From positions 1-64,000 of the forward strand of contig JAURJU010000048.1 of the NCBI GenBank assembly GCA_030832085.1: a stretch of 64,000 nt of DNA. The letters are read 5' to 3'. Under the pieces are notes generated by a model that was not told the origin of the DNA, searched no databases, and saw nothing but the letters and a program-made list of their open reading frames with translations. Shown here piece after piece: positions 29,989-40,600 of the stretch; the stretch's first letter is position 1, and the number at the start of each line of letters is the position of its first letter. The stretch comes from Chitinophagales bacterium (GTDB taxonomy: Bacteria > Bacteroidota > Bacteroidia > Chitinophagales > Chitinophagaceae). A program made the translations under genes and the position numbers.

Positions 29989-31224
29989 ATGATGGGGTTA
30001 AAAGTTCTTTGCATTGGGATGCTGATGTTTTTTATGTCAGGGTCTGTTGCGGCAAGCCAGGACAGCAGTCGCCTGCAGGTCAGCCTGATCACCTGTTCGC
30101 CTGGAGCTGAATTGTATTCGGTTTTTGGTCATACAGCACTGAGGATTTTCGATTCCACTGCAGGAACAGACATTGTATACAATTACGGAACCTTTGATTT
30201 TGACGATCCTGACTTCTATACCAAATTTGTCAGGGGTAAACTCATGTATTTCCTGAGCCAGCAAAGCTTTCCGGAATTTCTGTATGAATATGCTTATTTC
30301 AAAAGAGGTGTCAAGGAGCAGGTATTGCATTTTTCTGAAAAGGAAAAAAAGGAACTACAGCTTTTTCTTTTTGAAAACCTGAGGGATGAAAACAGGTTTT
30401 ATAAGTACGATTTTTTATACGACAATTGTGCAACCCGGCTAAGGGATATCATTTTTCGGACCAACAAGGCCAATGCCTTTGAACCTCCTCCTTTTGGAGA
30501 TCAGGGTTCAACTTTCCGGGATTATTTGCACAATTATCTCTCACGGGCTGAAATGCAATGGACAACCCTTGGGATAGACTTGCTGTTGGGAATTGGGGCG
30601 GACAAGAAGATGAGCACCGCAGCATCAATGTTTTTGCCCGACTATCTGGCCCAAGGCGCTGGTTTGGCCATGATTGGCCAGGGCAAGTTGGTTGAAAAGG
30701 AACATGTTCATTTGCCAGATGCACAACCAACACCTGTGTCGCTTCCTTTTTGGCAAACACCCTTGTTTTTCTTTTCATTTCTTTCCTTTTTGGTTGTCCT
30801 TCCATCTTTTTTGGGATCTCAAAAGCTGAAGGCATTTCAGTTGGTCATGGACAAGCTCATTTTCCTTGTTTCGGGAAGTTTGGGCCTGATACTGCTTTTC
30901 ATGTGGTTTGGAACAGATCACCTGAGTTTTGCAAACAACATGAATCTTTTTTGGGCAATGCCCTTGAACCTTGTGGCGGCATTTGCCATCGGTAAAGCGG
31001 GCAAGCTTTGGAAAATCTACTTTAAGACATACGCTGTATTGTTGCTGGTTTTGGGTGTACTGTTGATGCTCCAGCCCCACTTGATCAATGTTGCGTTGTA
31101 CCCGTTTATTGCGGTTCTTTCTTTTCGCGCTTGGTTGAATGCCCGAACTGAAAAAAATGTTAAAGGATTTGTCAGGCCAGATAGTTCTTCCGGAAATTTG
31201 GCATTTGAAGGAACAAAAGATTAA
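29989..31224 (+). CDS. DUF4105/Lnb-domain membrane protein
   Basis: LITCSPGAELYSVFGHTALRIFDSTAGTDIVYNYGTFDFDDPDFYTKFVRGKLMYFL; NRFYKYDFLYDNCATRLRDII; multiple C-terminal TM helices. Confidence 0.85.
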   Translation: MMGLKVLCIGMLMFFMSGSVAASQDSSRLQVSLITCSPGAELYSVFGHTALRIFDSTAGTDIVYNYGTFDFDDPDFYTKFVRGKLMYFLSQQSFPEFLYEYAYFKRGVKEQVLHFSEKEKKELQLFLFENLRDENRFYKYDFLYDNCATRLRDIIFRTNKANAFEPPPFGDQGSTFRDYLHNYLSRAEMQWTTLGIDLLLGIGADKKMSTAASMFLPDYLAQGAGLAMIGQGKLVEKEHVHLPDAQPTPVSLPFWQTPLFFFSFLSFLVVLPSFLGSQKLKAFQLVMDKLIFLVSGSLGLILLFMWFGTDHLSFANNMNLFWAMPLNLVAAFAIGKAGKLWKIYFKTYAVLLLVLGVLLMLQPHLINVALYPFIAVLSFRAWLNARTEKNVKGFVRPDSSSGNLAFEGTKD

Positions 31225-31266
31225 TTTTAAACAACGTCAAGCGAATACATTTTTCAAATCATTTTA

Positions 31267-33873
31267 GTGAAGAAGAGGGTCCTTGGTTTATTGTTTGTTT
31301 TGCTGTTTTTCATTTCGTTCTCTTCATTTGCAAAACATATTGCAGGTGGAGAGATGAGCTATGTATACCTGGGGCCATCCAATTCCGCCTCCAATACGGG
31401 TCGATACAGTGTAACCTTGAAATTGTACAGGGATTGCAATACTGATGGGGCTCAGTTGGATGCCAATGCTACCATTACCATTTACCAGACCGGGAGTTCC
31501 AGTTTTTTTGCAAATCGTAGCGTACCCCTGACTTCTAGGGCGACAGTAGCACTTTCCCGACCTGATCCCTGCATCAGCAATCCCCCAGTCATCTGTTATG
31601 ACGTGGGGTATTATACTTTTGAAATTGATTTGCCCTTTACCAGTTCAGGGTATACCATTTCCTATCAACGCTGCTGTCGGATTGACGGAATTTTCAACGT
31701 GGTTAATTCCCAAAATGCCGGTGTAACCTATACTGCAACAGTTCCTGGAACAAGCAGTGGTGCTTCAGCACCGGTCAACAGTTCACCTGTATTCAAGACA
31801 AGCGATACTGTTGTGATCTGTGCCAGGAATTATTTTTATTACGATTTCGGTGCAAGCGATGTAGACAATGATCAGTTGAGCTATCGGTTTGAAGAGGCAT
31901 ATCTTGGGGGCACCACACAGGGACCTGCGCCAACAGTCGCGAGCGCACCTCCATACAATTCCTTGAATTATAGTTTTGGATTCAGTCCGCAAATGCCATT
32001 GGGCTCCGGTGTTCAAATCAATGCTACAACAGGGATGATATCCGGTACTGCCCCTGTTGCCGGTATATATGTCATTACAGTTGCCGTCGTGGAAACAAGG
32101 GGTGGTCAGGTCATCAACGTGCACCGGAAGGACCTGCACCTTAAAGTTGCCGATTGCAGCATCGCTGCAGCAGACCTCGACCCCGTCAGCATTTCCTGCG
32201 ATGGCTTTACCCTTAATTTCAAGAACAATTCCACCAGCTCCCTGATCAAAACCTACGATTGGGATTTTGGTGTTGCTGCTTCATCAACCGACGTTTCAAC
32301 TTCTCCATCCCCTTCCTTTACTTTTCCTGCTGCTGGCGATTACACTGTGCGGCTGATCACCAACCTGAACGACCAATGTTCTGATACAGGCTACACGGTA
32401 GCAAAAGTTTACCCAGGTTTTACAACAGATTTCAGTGTGCAGGAAACCTGCAAGGGCGTCCCTTATGTTTTCCAGGACCTTTCAAGGACCGTTTATGGGT
32501 CCATCAACAAATGGAAATGGGATTTTGGCAATGCCAATGCCACAAATGATACAGCCAATACAGCTACAGCATCTTATGTTTTTGCCCAAACGGGCGTTTA
32601 TTCCGTATCATTGATCGTATCAAACAGTATAGGATGCACCGACACAGTCATGAAACAGGTTACAGTTTCTGATAAGCCAACCCTGACCTTGAACAAGGAT
32701 ACCTTGATTTGTAACATTGACACATTGCAACTCAACGCTTCCGGAACAGGTGTTCACAGTTGGTCTCCGAATTACAACATCAGCAATACGGGCATTTCGA
32801 ATCCTTTGGTGAGTCCTGATGTTCCGACGCGTTACACGGTAACGCTGACGCAATCTCCCGGCTGCATCAACAGTGCATCTGTTTTTGTGGATGTAAAGTC
32901 TTTTGTTACGTTGAAGGCTGGTAACGATACAACGATTTGTTTGGGTGACAGTGTTTTGCTTCGCCCCATGTCAGATGGTGTGAACTATTTGTGGTCACCT
33001 GCCGGATCGGTTTCCAATCCAACGGGGAAGAATGCATGGGCCAAGCCCACGCAGACCACGCGTTATTCAGTATTGTCAACGATTGGAAAGTGCCAAGCGA
33101 TGAGTGGATTTGTCATCACAACGGTTCCCTTTCCGAAGGCTTTTGCGGGATTGGATACATCGATTTGCTATGGCAGCCAGGTTCGGTTGCGCGCTACCGG
33201 CGGTTCGCGGTACATGTGGTACCCCGGCAATACCTTGAACGATCCGACGCGTCAGGACCCGATAGCGAGCCCACGGGACACCACAAGTTACATCGTTGGT
33301 GTTTATGAAGACAAGGGATGTCCGCGGCCAGCATACGATACGGTAAGGGTGAGTGTGGTACCGCGGGTGAAGGCTTTTGCGGGCAATGATACGGCCGTCG
33401 TGGTTGGCCAGCCCTTGCAAATGTTGGCCACTGGCGGATTGAAGTACAGTTGGAACCCTTCAGTTTTTTTGAACAATGGTTTGATTGCGGATCCTGTTGC
33501 GTTGTTGAATGATGATGTCAGCTTTGTTGTAAGGGTTTCAACCAAAGAGGGATGTTATGCGTTTGATACGGTGAGGGTGAAGGTGTACAAGACTCCTCCT
33601 GAGATATTTGTTCCCACGGCATTTACGCCCAATGAGGATGGGTTGAATGACAGGCTGATACCGATTCCTGTTGGGATTTCAAAGATGGTGTACTTCAAGG
33701 TGTACAACCGTTATGGTGAGCTGGTATTCAGTACGGAGGAGATTGGCAGGGGATGGAATGGTATGTACAAGGGCAGGGACCAGGGCAACGAATCCTTTGT
33801 ATGGCATGCATTGGGTGTAGACTACCTTGGCAATACAGTGTTTAGAAAAGGACAATCAACATTGATCAGATAA
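31267..33873 (+). CDS. Secreted PKD/Ig-like repeat protein with gliding-motility-associated (T9SS type B) C-terminal domain
   Basis: GTG start; signal peptide; PKD-like segments; C-terminal PPEIFVPTAFTPNEDGLNDRLIPIPVGISKMVYFKVYNRYGELVFST. Confidence 0.9.
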   Translation: MKKRVLGLLFVLLFFISFSSFAKHIAGGEMSYVYLGPSNSASNTGRYSVTLKLYRDCNTDGAQLDANATITIYQTGSSSFFANRSVPLTSRATVALSRPDPCISNPPVICYDVGYYTFEIDLPFTSSGYTISYQRCCRIDGIFNVVNSQNAGVTYTATVPGTSSGASAPVNSSPVFKTSDTVVICARNYFYYDFGASDVDNDQLSYRFEEAYLGGTTQGPAPTVASAPPYNSLNYSFGFSPQMPLGSGVQINATTGMISGTAPVAGIYVITVAVVETRGGQVINVHRKDLHLKVADCSIAAADLDPVSISCDGFTLNFKNNSTSSLIKTYDWDFGVAASSTDVSTSPSPSFTFPAAGDYTVRLITNLNDQCSDTGYTVAKVYPGFTTDFSVQETCKGVPYVFQDLSRTVYGSINKWKWDFGNANATNDTANTATASYVFAQTGVYSVSLIVSNSIGCTDTVMKQVTVSDKPTLTLNKDTLICNIDTLQLNASGTGVHSWSPNYNISNTGISNPLVSPDVPTRYTVTLTQSPGCINSASVFVDVKSFVTLKAGNDTTICLGDSVLLRPMSDGVNYLWSPAGSVSNPTGKNAWAKPTQTTRYSVLSTIGKCQAMSGFVITTVPFPKAFAGLDTSICYGSQVRLRATGGSRYMWYPGNTLNDPTRQDPIASPRDTTSYIVGVYEDKGCPRPAYDTVRVSVVPRVKAFAGNDTAVVVGQPLQMLATGGLKYSWNPSVFLNNGLIADPVALLNDDVSFVVRVSTKEGCYAFDTVRVKVYKTPPEIFVPTAFTPNEDGLNDRLIPIPVGISKMVYFKVYNRYGELVFSTEEIGRGWNGMYKGRDQGNESFVWHALGVDYLGNTVFRKGQSTLIR

Positions 33874-33875
33874 AT

Positions 33876-34628
33876 ATGAGAAAAAAAGTACTTGTGACAG
33901 GTGCCAGTTCAGGTTTTGGCAAAGCCATTGCGGAAAAATTTGCAGCCACTGGCCATGACCTTGTCATTACCGGCAGAAGGGCAGAACGCTTGGAAGCATT
34001 TGCGGAAGCGTTGCGGCAATCGCACGGGGTCAATGTTGTGGTGAAGGTTTTTGATGTACAACAGCGGGATGCGGTGTTTGCGGCGCTTTACCAGGATCCT
34101 GCATTGGAAAATCTGGATGTTCTGGTGAACAATGCAGGATTGGCACTTGGAAGGGACCATTTTGATGAAGGGAATATCGATGATTGGGAAACCATGATCG
34201 ATACAAACCTGAAAGGATTGCTGTATGTCACCCGTGCTGTTCTTCCAAGCCTGATCAGCAATGGAAAAGGACATGTCATCAACATCGGTTCTACCGCTGG
34301 CAAGGAGGCATATGAAAAGGGCAATGTGTATTGTGCCACAAAAACCGGAGTGGACGCCATCAGCCAGTCTATGCGGATTGATTTGTTGAAACACCGCATA
34401 AAGGTGACGGTAGTACATCCGGGCGCAGCCGAAACTGAATTTTCAATGGTTCGTTTCAAGGGGGATGAAAAGACAGCCAAATCTGTTTATGAAGGGTATA
34501 AACCCCTCCAGGCAGAAGATGTAGCGGACACCGTTCATTATTGTGCAAACTTGCCCGAACATGTTTGCATCAACAGTGTTGTGATGACCTGCACCTCACA
34601 GGCCAACAGTTTCTATTTGTATAAGTAA
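33876..34628 (+). CDS. SDR family NAD(P)-dependent oxidoreductase (YdfG-like)
   Basis: KVLVTGASSGFGKAIAEKFAA, VLVNNAGLALG, YCATKTGVDAISQSMRIDL. Confidence 0.93.
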   Translation: MRKKVLVTGASSGFGKAIAEKFAATGHDLVITGRRAERLEAFAEALRQSHGVNVVVKVFDVQQRDAVFAALYQDPALENLDVLVNNAGLALGRDHFDEGNIDDWETMIDTNLKGLLYVTRAVLPSLISNGKGHVINIGSTAGKEAYEKGNVYCATKTGVDAISQSMRIDLLKHRIKVTVVHPGAAETEFSMVRFKGDEKTAKSVYEGYKPLQAEDVADTVHYCANLPEHVCINSVVMTCTSQANSFYLYK

Positions 34629-34638
34629 GCGAGCTTTG

Positions 34639-37600
34639 TTATTGTGCCAACGAAATCCTGATTTGCACACCACCTCTTGTGTTGACCGATGGAGCAGAAT
34701 TGGAAACATATGGGTTCAATCTGCGTTGGTCAAAATACAATTGAATGTTTACCCTGTTGCTCAAAACATAGTCGATGGTGGGTCTTATGCTAACCACCCG
34801 CTGTCCGCCAGTTGCAAATGCATTGGATTGGTCAAGCCTTGAGTTTGAATTGATGTCGTCCCGCACACTGAAATCCAGTGCAAAAGTGATGTCATTGTCA
34901 AGCTTGTTGCTTGCGTCACCCTTTCCTATTTTTACCTTGAAAGGCAATGGGAAACCGCGTTTCCTCCAACGCATGCCAAAGGTGATTTCAGTGGAATGCA
35001 CTTCGCTCAATTGGAAATCCACCAGGCTCATGCTGAGCTGTCTTGATTTGCTGTATTCAAACCTCCCGGACAATTGACCCGGTGTAGAAAAATCAATGCC
35101 AATCAGCGGAGCGAACCGCTCAGAGATCAGCAAGTTGGGCACCAGGAAGTAGGGAATATAGTTTCCTGAAATGGTATCGATGAATGAGGGGAATCCATAC
35201 AACAAGGTATCTTGGAAAAGCAACGCAGAGTTAAAGCTGTTCATGCTTAACGTTGAATTGTACCCGTGCGTGAGGGTGAAATTGCTCAGGTATTGTTGCA
35301 AACTTTCTATCCTGCTCAAGCCGTTATAAGTTACTCTCCAGTTGGGTTTGGGCATGTAGCCCTTGAAGGGGTTTGTTTTGACGGATCCGGATGTTCCAGT
35401 GTTCAACAATGAAATTGCATTTGGGTCCTTGTTGGTATAGGCCGCCAGGAATGCCGGTACGATTACATCCTGTGCATACCTGCCATACCCTTTGTAGTAT
35501 CCGTCGGCTCCTGCGGTTTTGCTATACGGATTTTTCTCTCCCAGTCTTTTGGACAATACAAGCCTGTTGCTTTCAAATTTCTTGAATGTTTCGCTTGTAT
35601 TGTTGGGGTCAAATTTCGTGAACAGGGTTTGGAATGAAATGTAACTGATGCTGAATCCCCCGCCAGAATAGGGGTTCAGCGCATTGAACTTTCCGGTGCC
35701 TACGGTATCCTTGAAAAGTGTAGAATAGTTTTTTGAAAGATTCCTATCTAGGTTAAGGTCAATCAGGAAATCCCTGAACGGCTCCACTTGGGCTGTAACA
35801 TTGAGTTTCTGTTCATAGTTCTGCAGAAACAGGTTGTTGAGCATGGGGTCTCTTGTGATCAGTCCCTTTTTTGAAATGTCTTGAAGCCAGGCCTGGTTGG
35901 GTTGTTTGCCCATCGCAAAAGCCAGTCCAGGGGCCATGCTCCTGAAGTTCTGGCCAAAGAACCTTGTGCTGTCTGTATAGCCTGGAAGGAATGTAGTTCC
36001 TCCTTCATTGTAGGTAGCCCCAACCCGTTTGACTGCTGTAAGCACCCGGAGGGCGGATTTTGCAGCACCTGACAAATCAGAAGCTGCTTTCACCCGCTGT
36101 GGAACATTGAGCGCTGCTATCTTTTTTTCCAGTTTCTCAAGCGATAGCTTGTTCAAGCTGATCTCCTTTTCTGAAGGATTCTTCTTTTTCTTGAACCTTG
36201 CAGTCAACTTGCTGATTTTCTTTTTCAGCTTCCCAATTTTGAACTGGTTTTTTTTGCTGACTTCCTGCGTTTCTGCAGGTGCCGCATCCTGGGTATTGGT
36301 TTCATCAAGTTTTCTGAGTGTTTTTGATTTTGAATACAACTGTGTCATGTTGAATTCAGCTGTAGCCCCGTATTGGCCGCTGTTCTGGATGGTATTGCCT
36401 AGGCTGATGGCCAACCTGGAAGCCCCGACCCAATTGTAGCTGCTCCGGTAGGCCAAATTCAATGTTGTCCAATCCAGCAAGGGAATCATTGTGGTTGGAA
36501 GGTTGTAGGTGATGTCCGCACTTTGTGTGTAGATGGTATTCCTTCCGCCCTTCAGGAAATTCCTGACCAGCGAATCGCGTTTGTTTTTTGTATCTATTCT
36601 TCCAACGGGTTCATCAATTCTAGCGTTGTTCAATGCCTTGAAGTCAACATTCAATGATTTTGTAAGGTCCCAGCGCATGTTGTAATTCCTGTCCACCACA
36701 AAATACTTGTCATAGGTTTCCGGGATCTTGAATTTCCCTCCACCGATGTTTCGCGGACGAATGGCACCGAATTGCCTTCTGCTGTCCATCCTGATGCCAA
36801 TCAGCGAAGGCATGGGGTTGAAATTGACATTCCTGATAAAATCCAACCACGGCGTTGGTGCCTTGAAGAGTTTTTTGAATGGCTCAATGTATTTCGGCTG
36901 TCCGCTATAATTGTAACCAACTCCACCTTGGGTCTTGCTGACTTCATTGTTTTCAATCAGTGGATTGTGCTGTTTTGTTTCTGTAAAGGAGTAGCTGAAA
37001 TCAAAATTCGAAATGCTCCAGAGCCTTGGTTTCTTGTCCTGCTGTTGGGCAAAACGAACATTTGTAAAATTGAATGTTTTGATTCCAGTGAAATCAATTG
37101 CATCATTTCTGATGGAATCGCGTTTGCTCTTGTACAGGCTGAGCTTGTCTTTCAGGGTGATGTCCTTGTCGTACGGGTCATATTGCGGAGAACTCATCGT
37201 TTGTGAAAGGTTTGCGAAAAAAGGTATTTCAAGTCCCAGTTTTTTCGGAAGCAGTTTGCCCAGCTGCAGGTTGGTGGAAAGGTCAAATTGCTTCAGGTCA
37301 TCCCGGAACCTGTCATTCACCCTTTGCTCGAGCTGGCCAAATCCGATGGTATGGATGTTGGCGGACATTGACACTGTACCAAGGTCGGCCAGTTGTAGGT
37401 TCATTTGTCCTACAGCAGCCCATCCGCCTTTTTCATCAAGACCGGAGAGCCGGAGTTCGTTGATCCATACTTCGGCATTGACGGCCCTTCCACCTGTTGG
37501 ATCCTTGGGATTTTCCAACCCCGCCAGGATTCCCTTCACTTCTCCAAGGTTTGGATTTCCCATGATGGAGAATATTTTACCATTGATGGTCTTCCTGTAT

Positions 37601-40600
37601 ATCGCAGTTGGATTGCTGGTATTGAGGTTCCTTTCGTTTTTAAGTTTGATCAGTTCTGCCAGGTCGAAATTCAATTCATTTTCCGCAGGCCAGATCAGTT
37701 TCTCATCTGTTGCACCAAATGGGGTTGTTTTCAATGGATACCTGATCTCATAAAAATTGTTGATATAGTCATTGCCAATGCGCACAACTGCATAGACTTC
37801 TCCGTCCCTGAGCTTATTGAACTCTTTCAGGCTTTCCGCATGGTAGAACATGGAAATGCGCTTGTATTGCCTGAGATCATGGTTGAAGGATTTGAATACT
37901 GCCCTTGCATCACCCTCATTCAGGTTGACAACATTGATGCTCAGTGCCTGTTCATTTTGAAGGATATTGATGCCGCCATTGCTTAGGGTTTGTACACGTT
38001 CAATGCCCGGAGGTGTGCGATAGGGAATGGGATCCCTTCGGTCATTTTCCTCAATGTTGACTGCCGACACGTTGAACCTGGTGGTGGTGCTGGAGAGGTT
38101 GATGGGTTTGTATGCTCCTGTTGTATCCAGGTCATAGGCAAATCTTCTCCAGTTGTTGCGCACCAATTCCAGCTTGGCAAAACGCATCACCACGGAGTCT
38201 GCAAAATCCGTGAGGAACATCCTGAAAAATCGGATGGATTTGAAGTCTGGAATTTCACCCACCTTGCTGTTGTAGGCTGTGATGGGAACCCGAAACTGGT
38301 ACCAGATCTGGTTTTGCTTGGTGCCATCTGCAAGGGTTACGTTCACCGACTTTTTGTCGGCGATGAAGTTTTGCCCTACCTGCATGATGGGATCCCCGCT
38401 GGGTTTCATGTCAATCCTGTATTGGAAGTATTCTTCAGCTTCGTTGAGTGTGTTGTCGCGGTTCAGGTCTTCACCATCGGGATACATCGTGAACGCTGAT
38501 GCAAAATTATCACCCGCTTTTGCAATGGGTGAATTGCCCTGTGGATTGTTGAAGTTTTTGTAGCGCGAAAGGATGCCTGCGTTTTGTGCATCGTATGTCT
38601 CATCGCGGTAGTACTTGAAATTGTCAGATGACGGATCAGCCTTCGCTTCTAGGTATGCTTTTGAGGAAACACCCAAACGCGCAGCAAGGTCATTCAGGTA
38701 TTGCGCCCTAAGCTTGCTTTCAGCAGAGTCTGCCAATCCGTCCAATCCCACATCTTGGAAGGGCCTGTCGGCGGGGTCATTGCTGAAACCTTGTGTGATC
38801 TGTATCGGGTTCAATGGAGACTTCCCCCAATTGGAAGTGGTGGTGGCAGATGGAATGGTAGGGGTGGGCAAGCCGTTTTCGTAAAACCTTCTGGAGTCTT
38901 TTAGGATGTCTTCGGAAATGTTTCCCAGGTTCATGTACAAGGATCCGCCTGCAGGATTGGTGCCCTTGATGAAAGGATCCAATACCCAGAATTCTATGAA
39001 CTCAACATTTGCAGTTTCAAAATCGGTCTGGTCGATGCCCCGCATGATGCCACCCCAACGCTTGTTCGGATTTTTAAGGAGCCCACTATTTTCAACATTG
39101 AGTGCATCAAAATTGTAAGGCCCCCTTTCCTTTGGATAATAGGCAAGGTCAAAGGTGACCATTTGGCTTTGCCCAAAATCAGGTGTCCTCCTCGGAAAAA
39201 TCTCTTGTTGGCCTACACTTCTGACACGTGGATCGGAAAGTTGAACAAGGTCATTCCTTACGGGATTGTTTGCATTTCTTTTTTCCTGGAGGATGGGCTC
39301 GATATTATACCAGGCCAGTTTAGCCCTGTTTTTTCCGTAGTCGATGTTGTCATAGAGATTTGCCTCCGGAAACATGGTGTTTCCAAAACGGTCTGTGGCA
39401 CCAAATGGCGTAGATGCCAAAGTCCATCCGATGATTGGAAAACGAAGGTCTATGCTCGATTTTGTCCCTTCAAAATCATCCAGATAAATGAGGCCATCGC
39501 CGCCCTTTCCGATCTGTGGTGCATGTCCTGGGGTCATCTTTGCAGCTTCTGCAGATGCACTGATGGAAGAAGTTCCACTGGCTTCGTAAAATGGAAGTTT
39601 GCTGAGCCATTTGTTCAGCCTCGGCAGTTCGCTGTTATAGGTCAAGTCGATCCCTGTCATGCTGTTGCGGATGGGATCTGATCCGTATTCCATTTTGGTG
39701 AAGAAGGGCCTTTCACTGAGCCTGACCGAAGTACCACCAATCGAAAGTTTGTCGTTGAAAAGATAGTCCCAACGCAGGCCCATATAGGTTCTCTGCTGCA
39801 CCCCAAAAGTTGCATTGTTTTCAAACTGCGCATTAACGGGCAATCCAGAGTTTTTAATGGCACTGTTGATGATCCTCAATGTGCCCGACATGTAGTCGAT
39901 GGTGTAATCTATGTTTTCCTGTAAGGTTTGTCCGCCAGCAGTAACGGTTACAGAGCCAGGAGGGATGTTGAAGGCATTGAGTGAAATCTCACCGCTTGCA
40001 CCGCCGGATGATTTGGAACTTCCGCGAATCAGGAAGCGGTTGAGGTTGGCATAGGTTTGTGCAATGGCCTTGATCGTATCGTAGAGTGGATAGAAAAGGT
40101 ATTTGTTCCGCAAACTGGGATCGCTGGTAAAAGCATAATCCAGGTCGTGGCCAAAGGGTTCAAGCACAGGAAAGATGACACGGCTTTGATAGGAGTTGAC
40201 GGTGTAGCCCTCCACAAAGTCAAACACCCCATCCGGCTGGGGATCATTCTGGTTGTTGAGCCTGTCCAGGTTCATCAAGGTGAGCAAAGGAACGCCTGCC
40301 TGATCCCCTTCCGGGATATACCGCTTTTCGCCCGCTCCAGGTTCCTGGTAGAGCACATTGAATTGAAAGTCCTGTCTCTCCAGTTGCCCAGATCCGACCG
40401 GGTAGATGTTTTTCATCATCAGGTCCCAGATGGGCAATGCGGTTCTTTGGGAAGTGGCTTTCAGCAATTTGAGGAACAGTATTTTTTGTACGCCACTGGT
40501 TGAATCCACGGGAATGTCCTGCGCAAACTCACCCACCTGATACACTTTTCCATTCACCGCGTACTGGTAAGCCACACCCAACACTTCATCTGCCTGGAGG

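Noticed and set aside
36772-37986. Several long plus-strand ORFs (144-246 aa) inside sprA
   Set aside because: Antisense to the single uninterrupted 2437-codon sprA frame; no recognisable domains.
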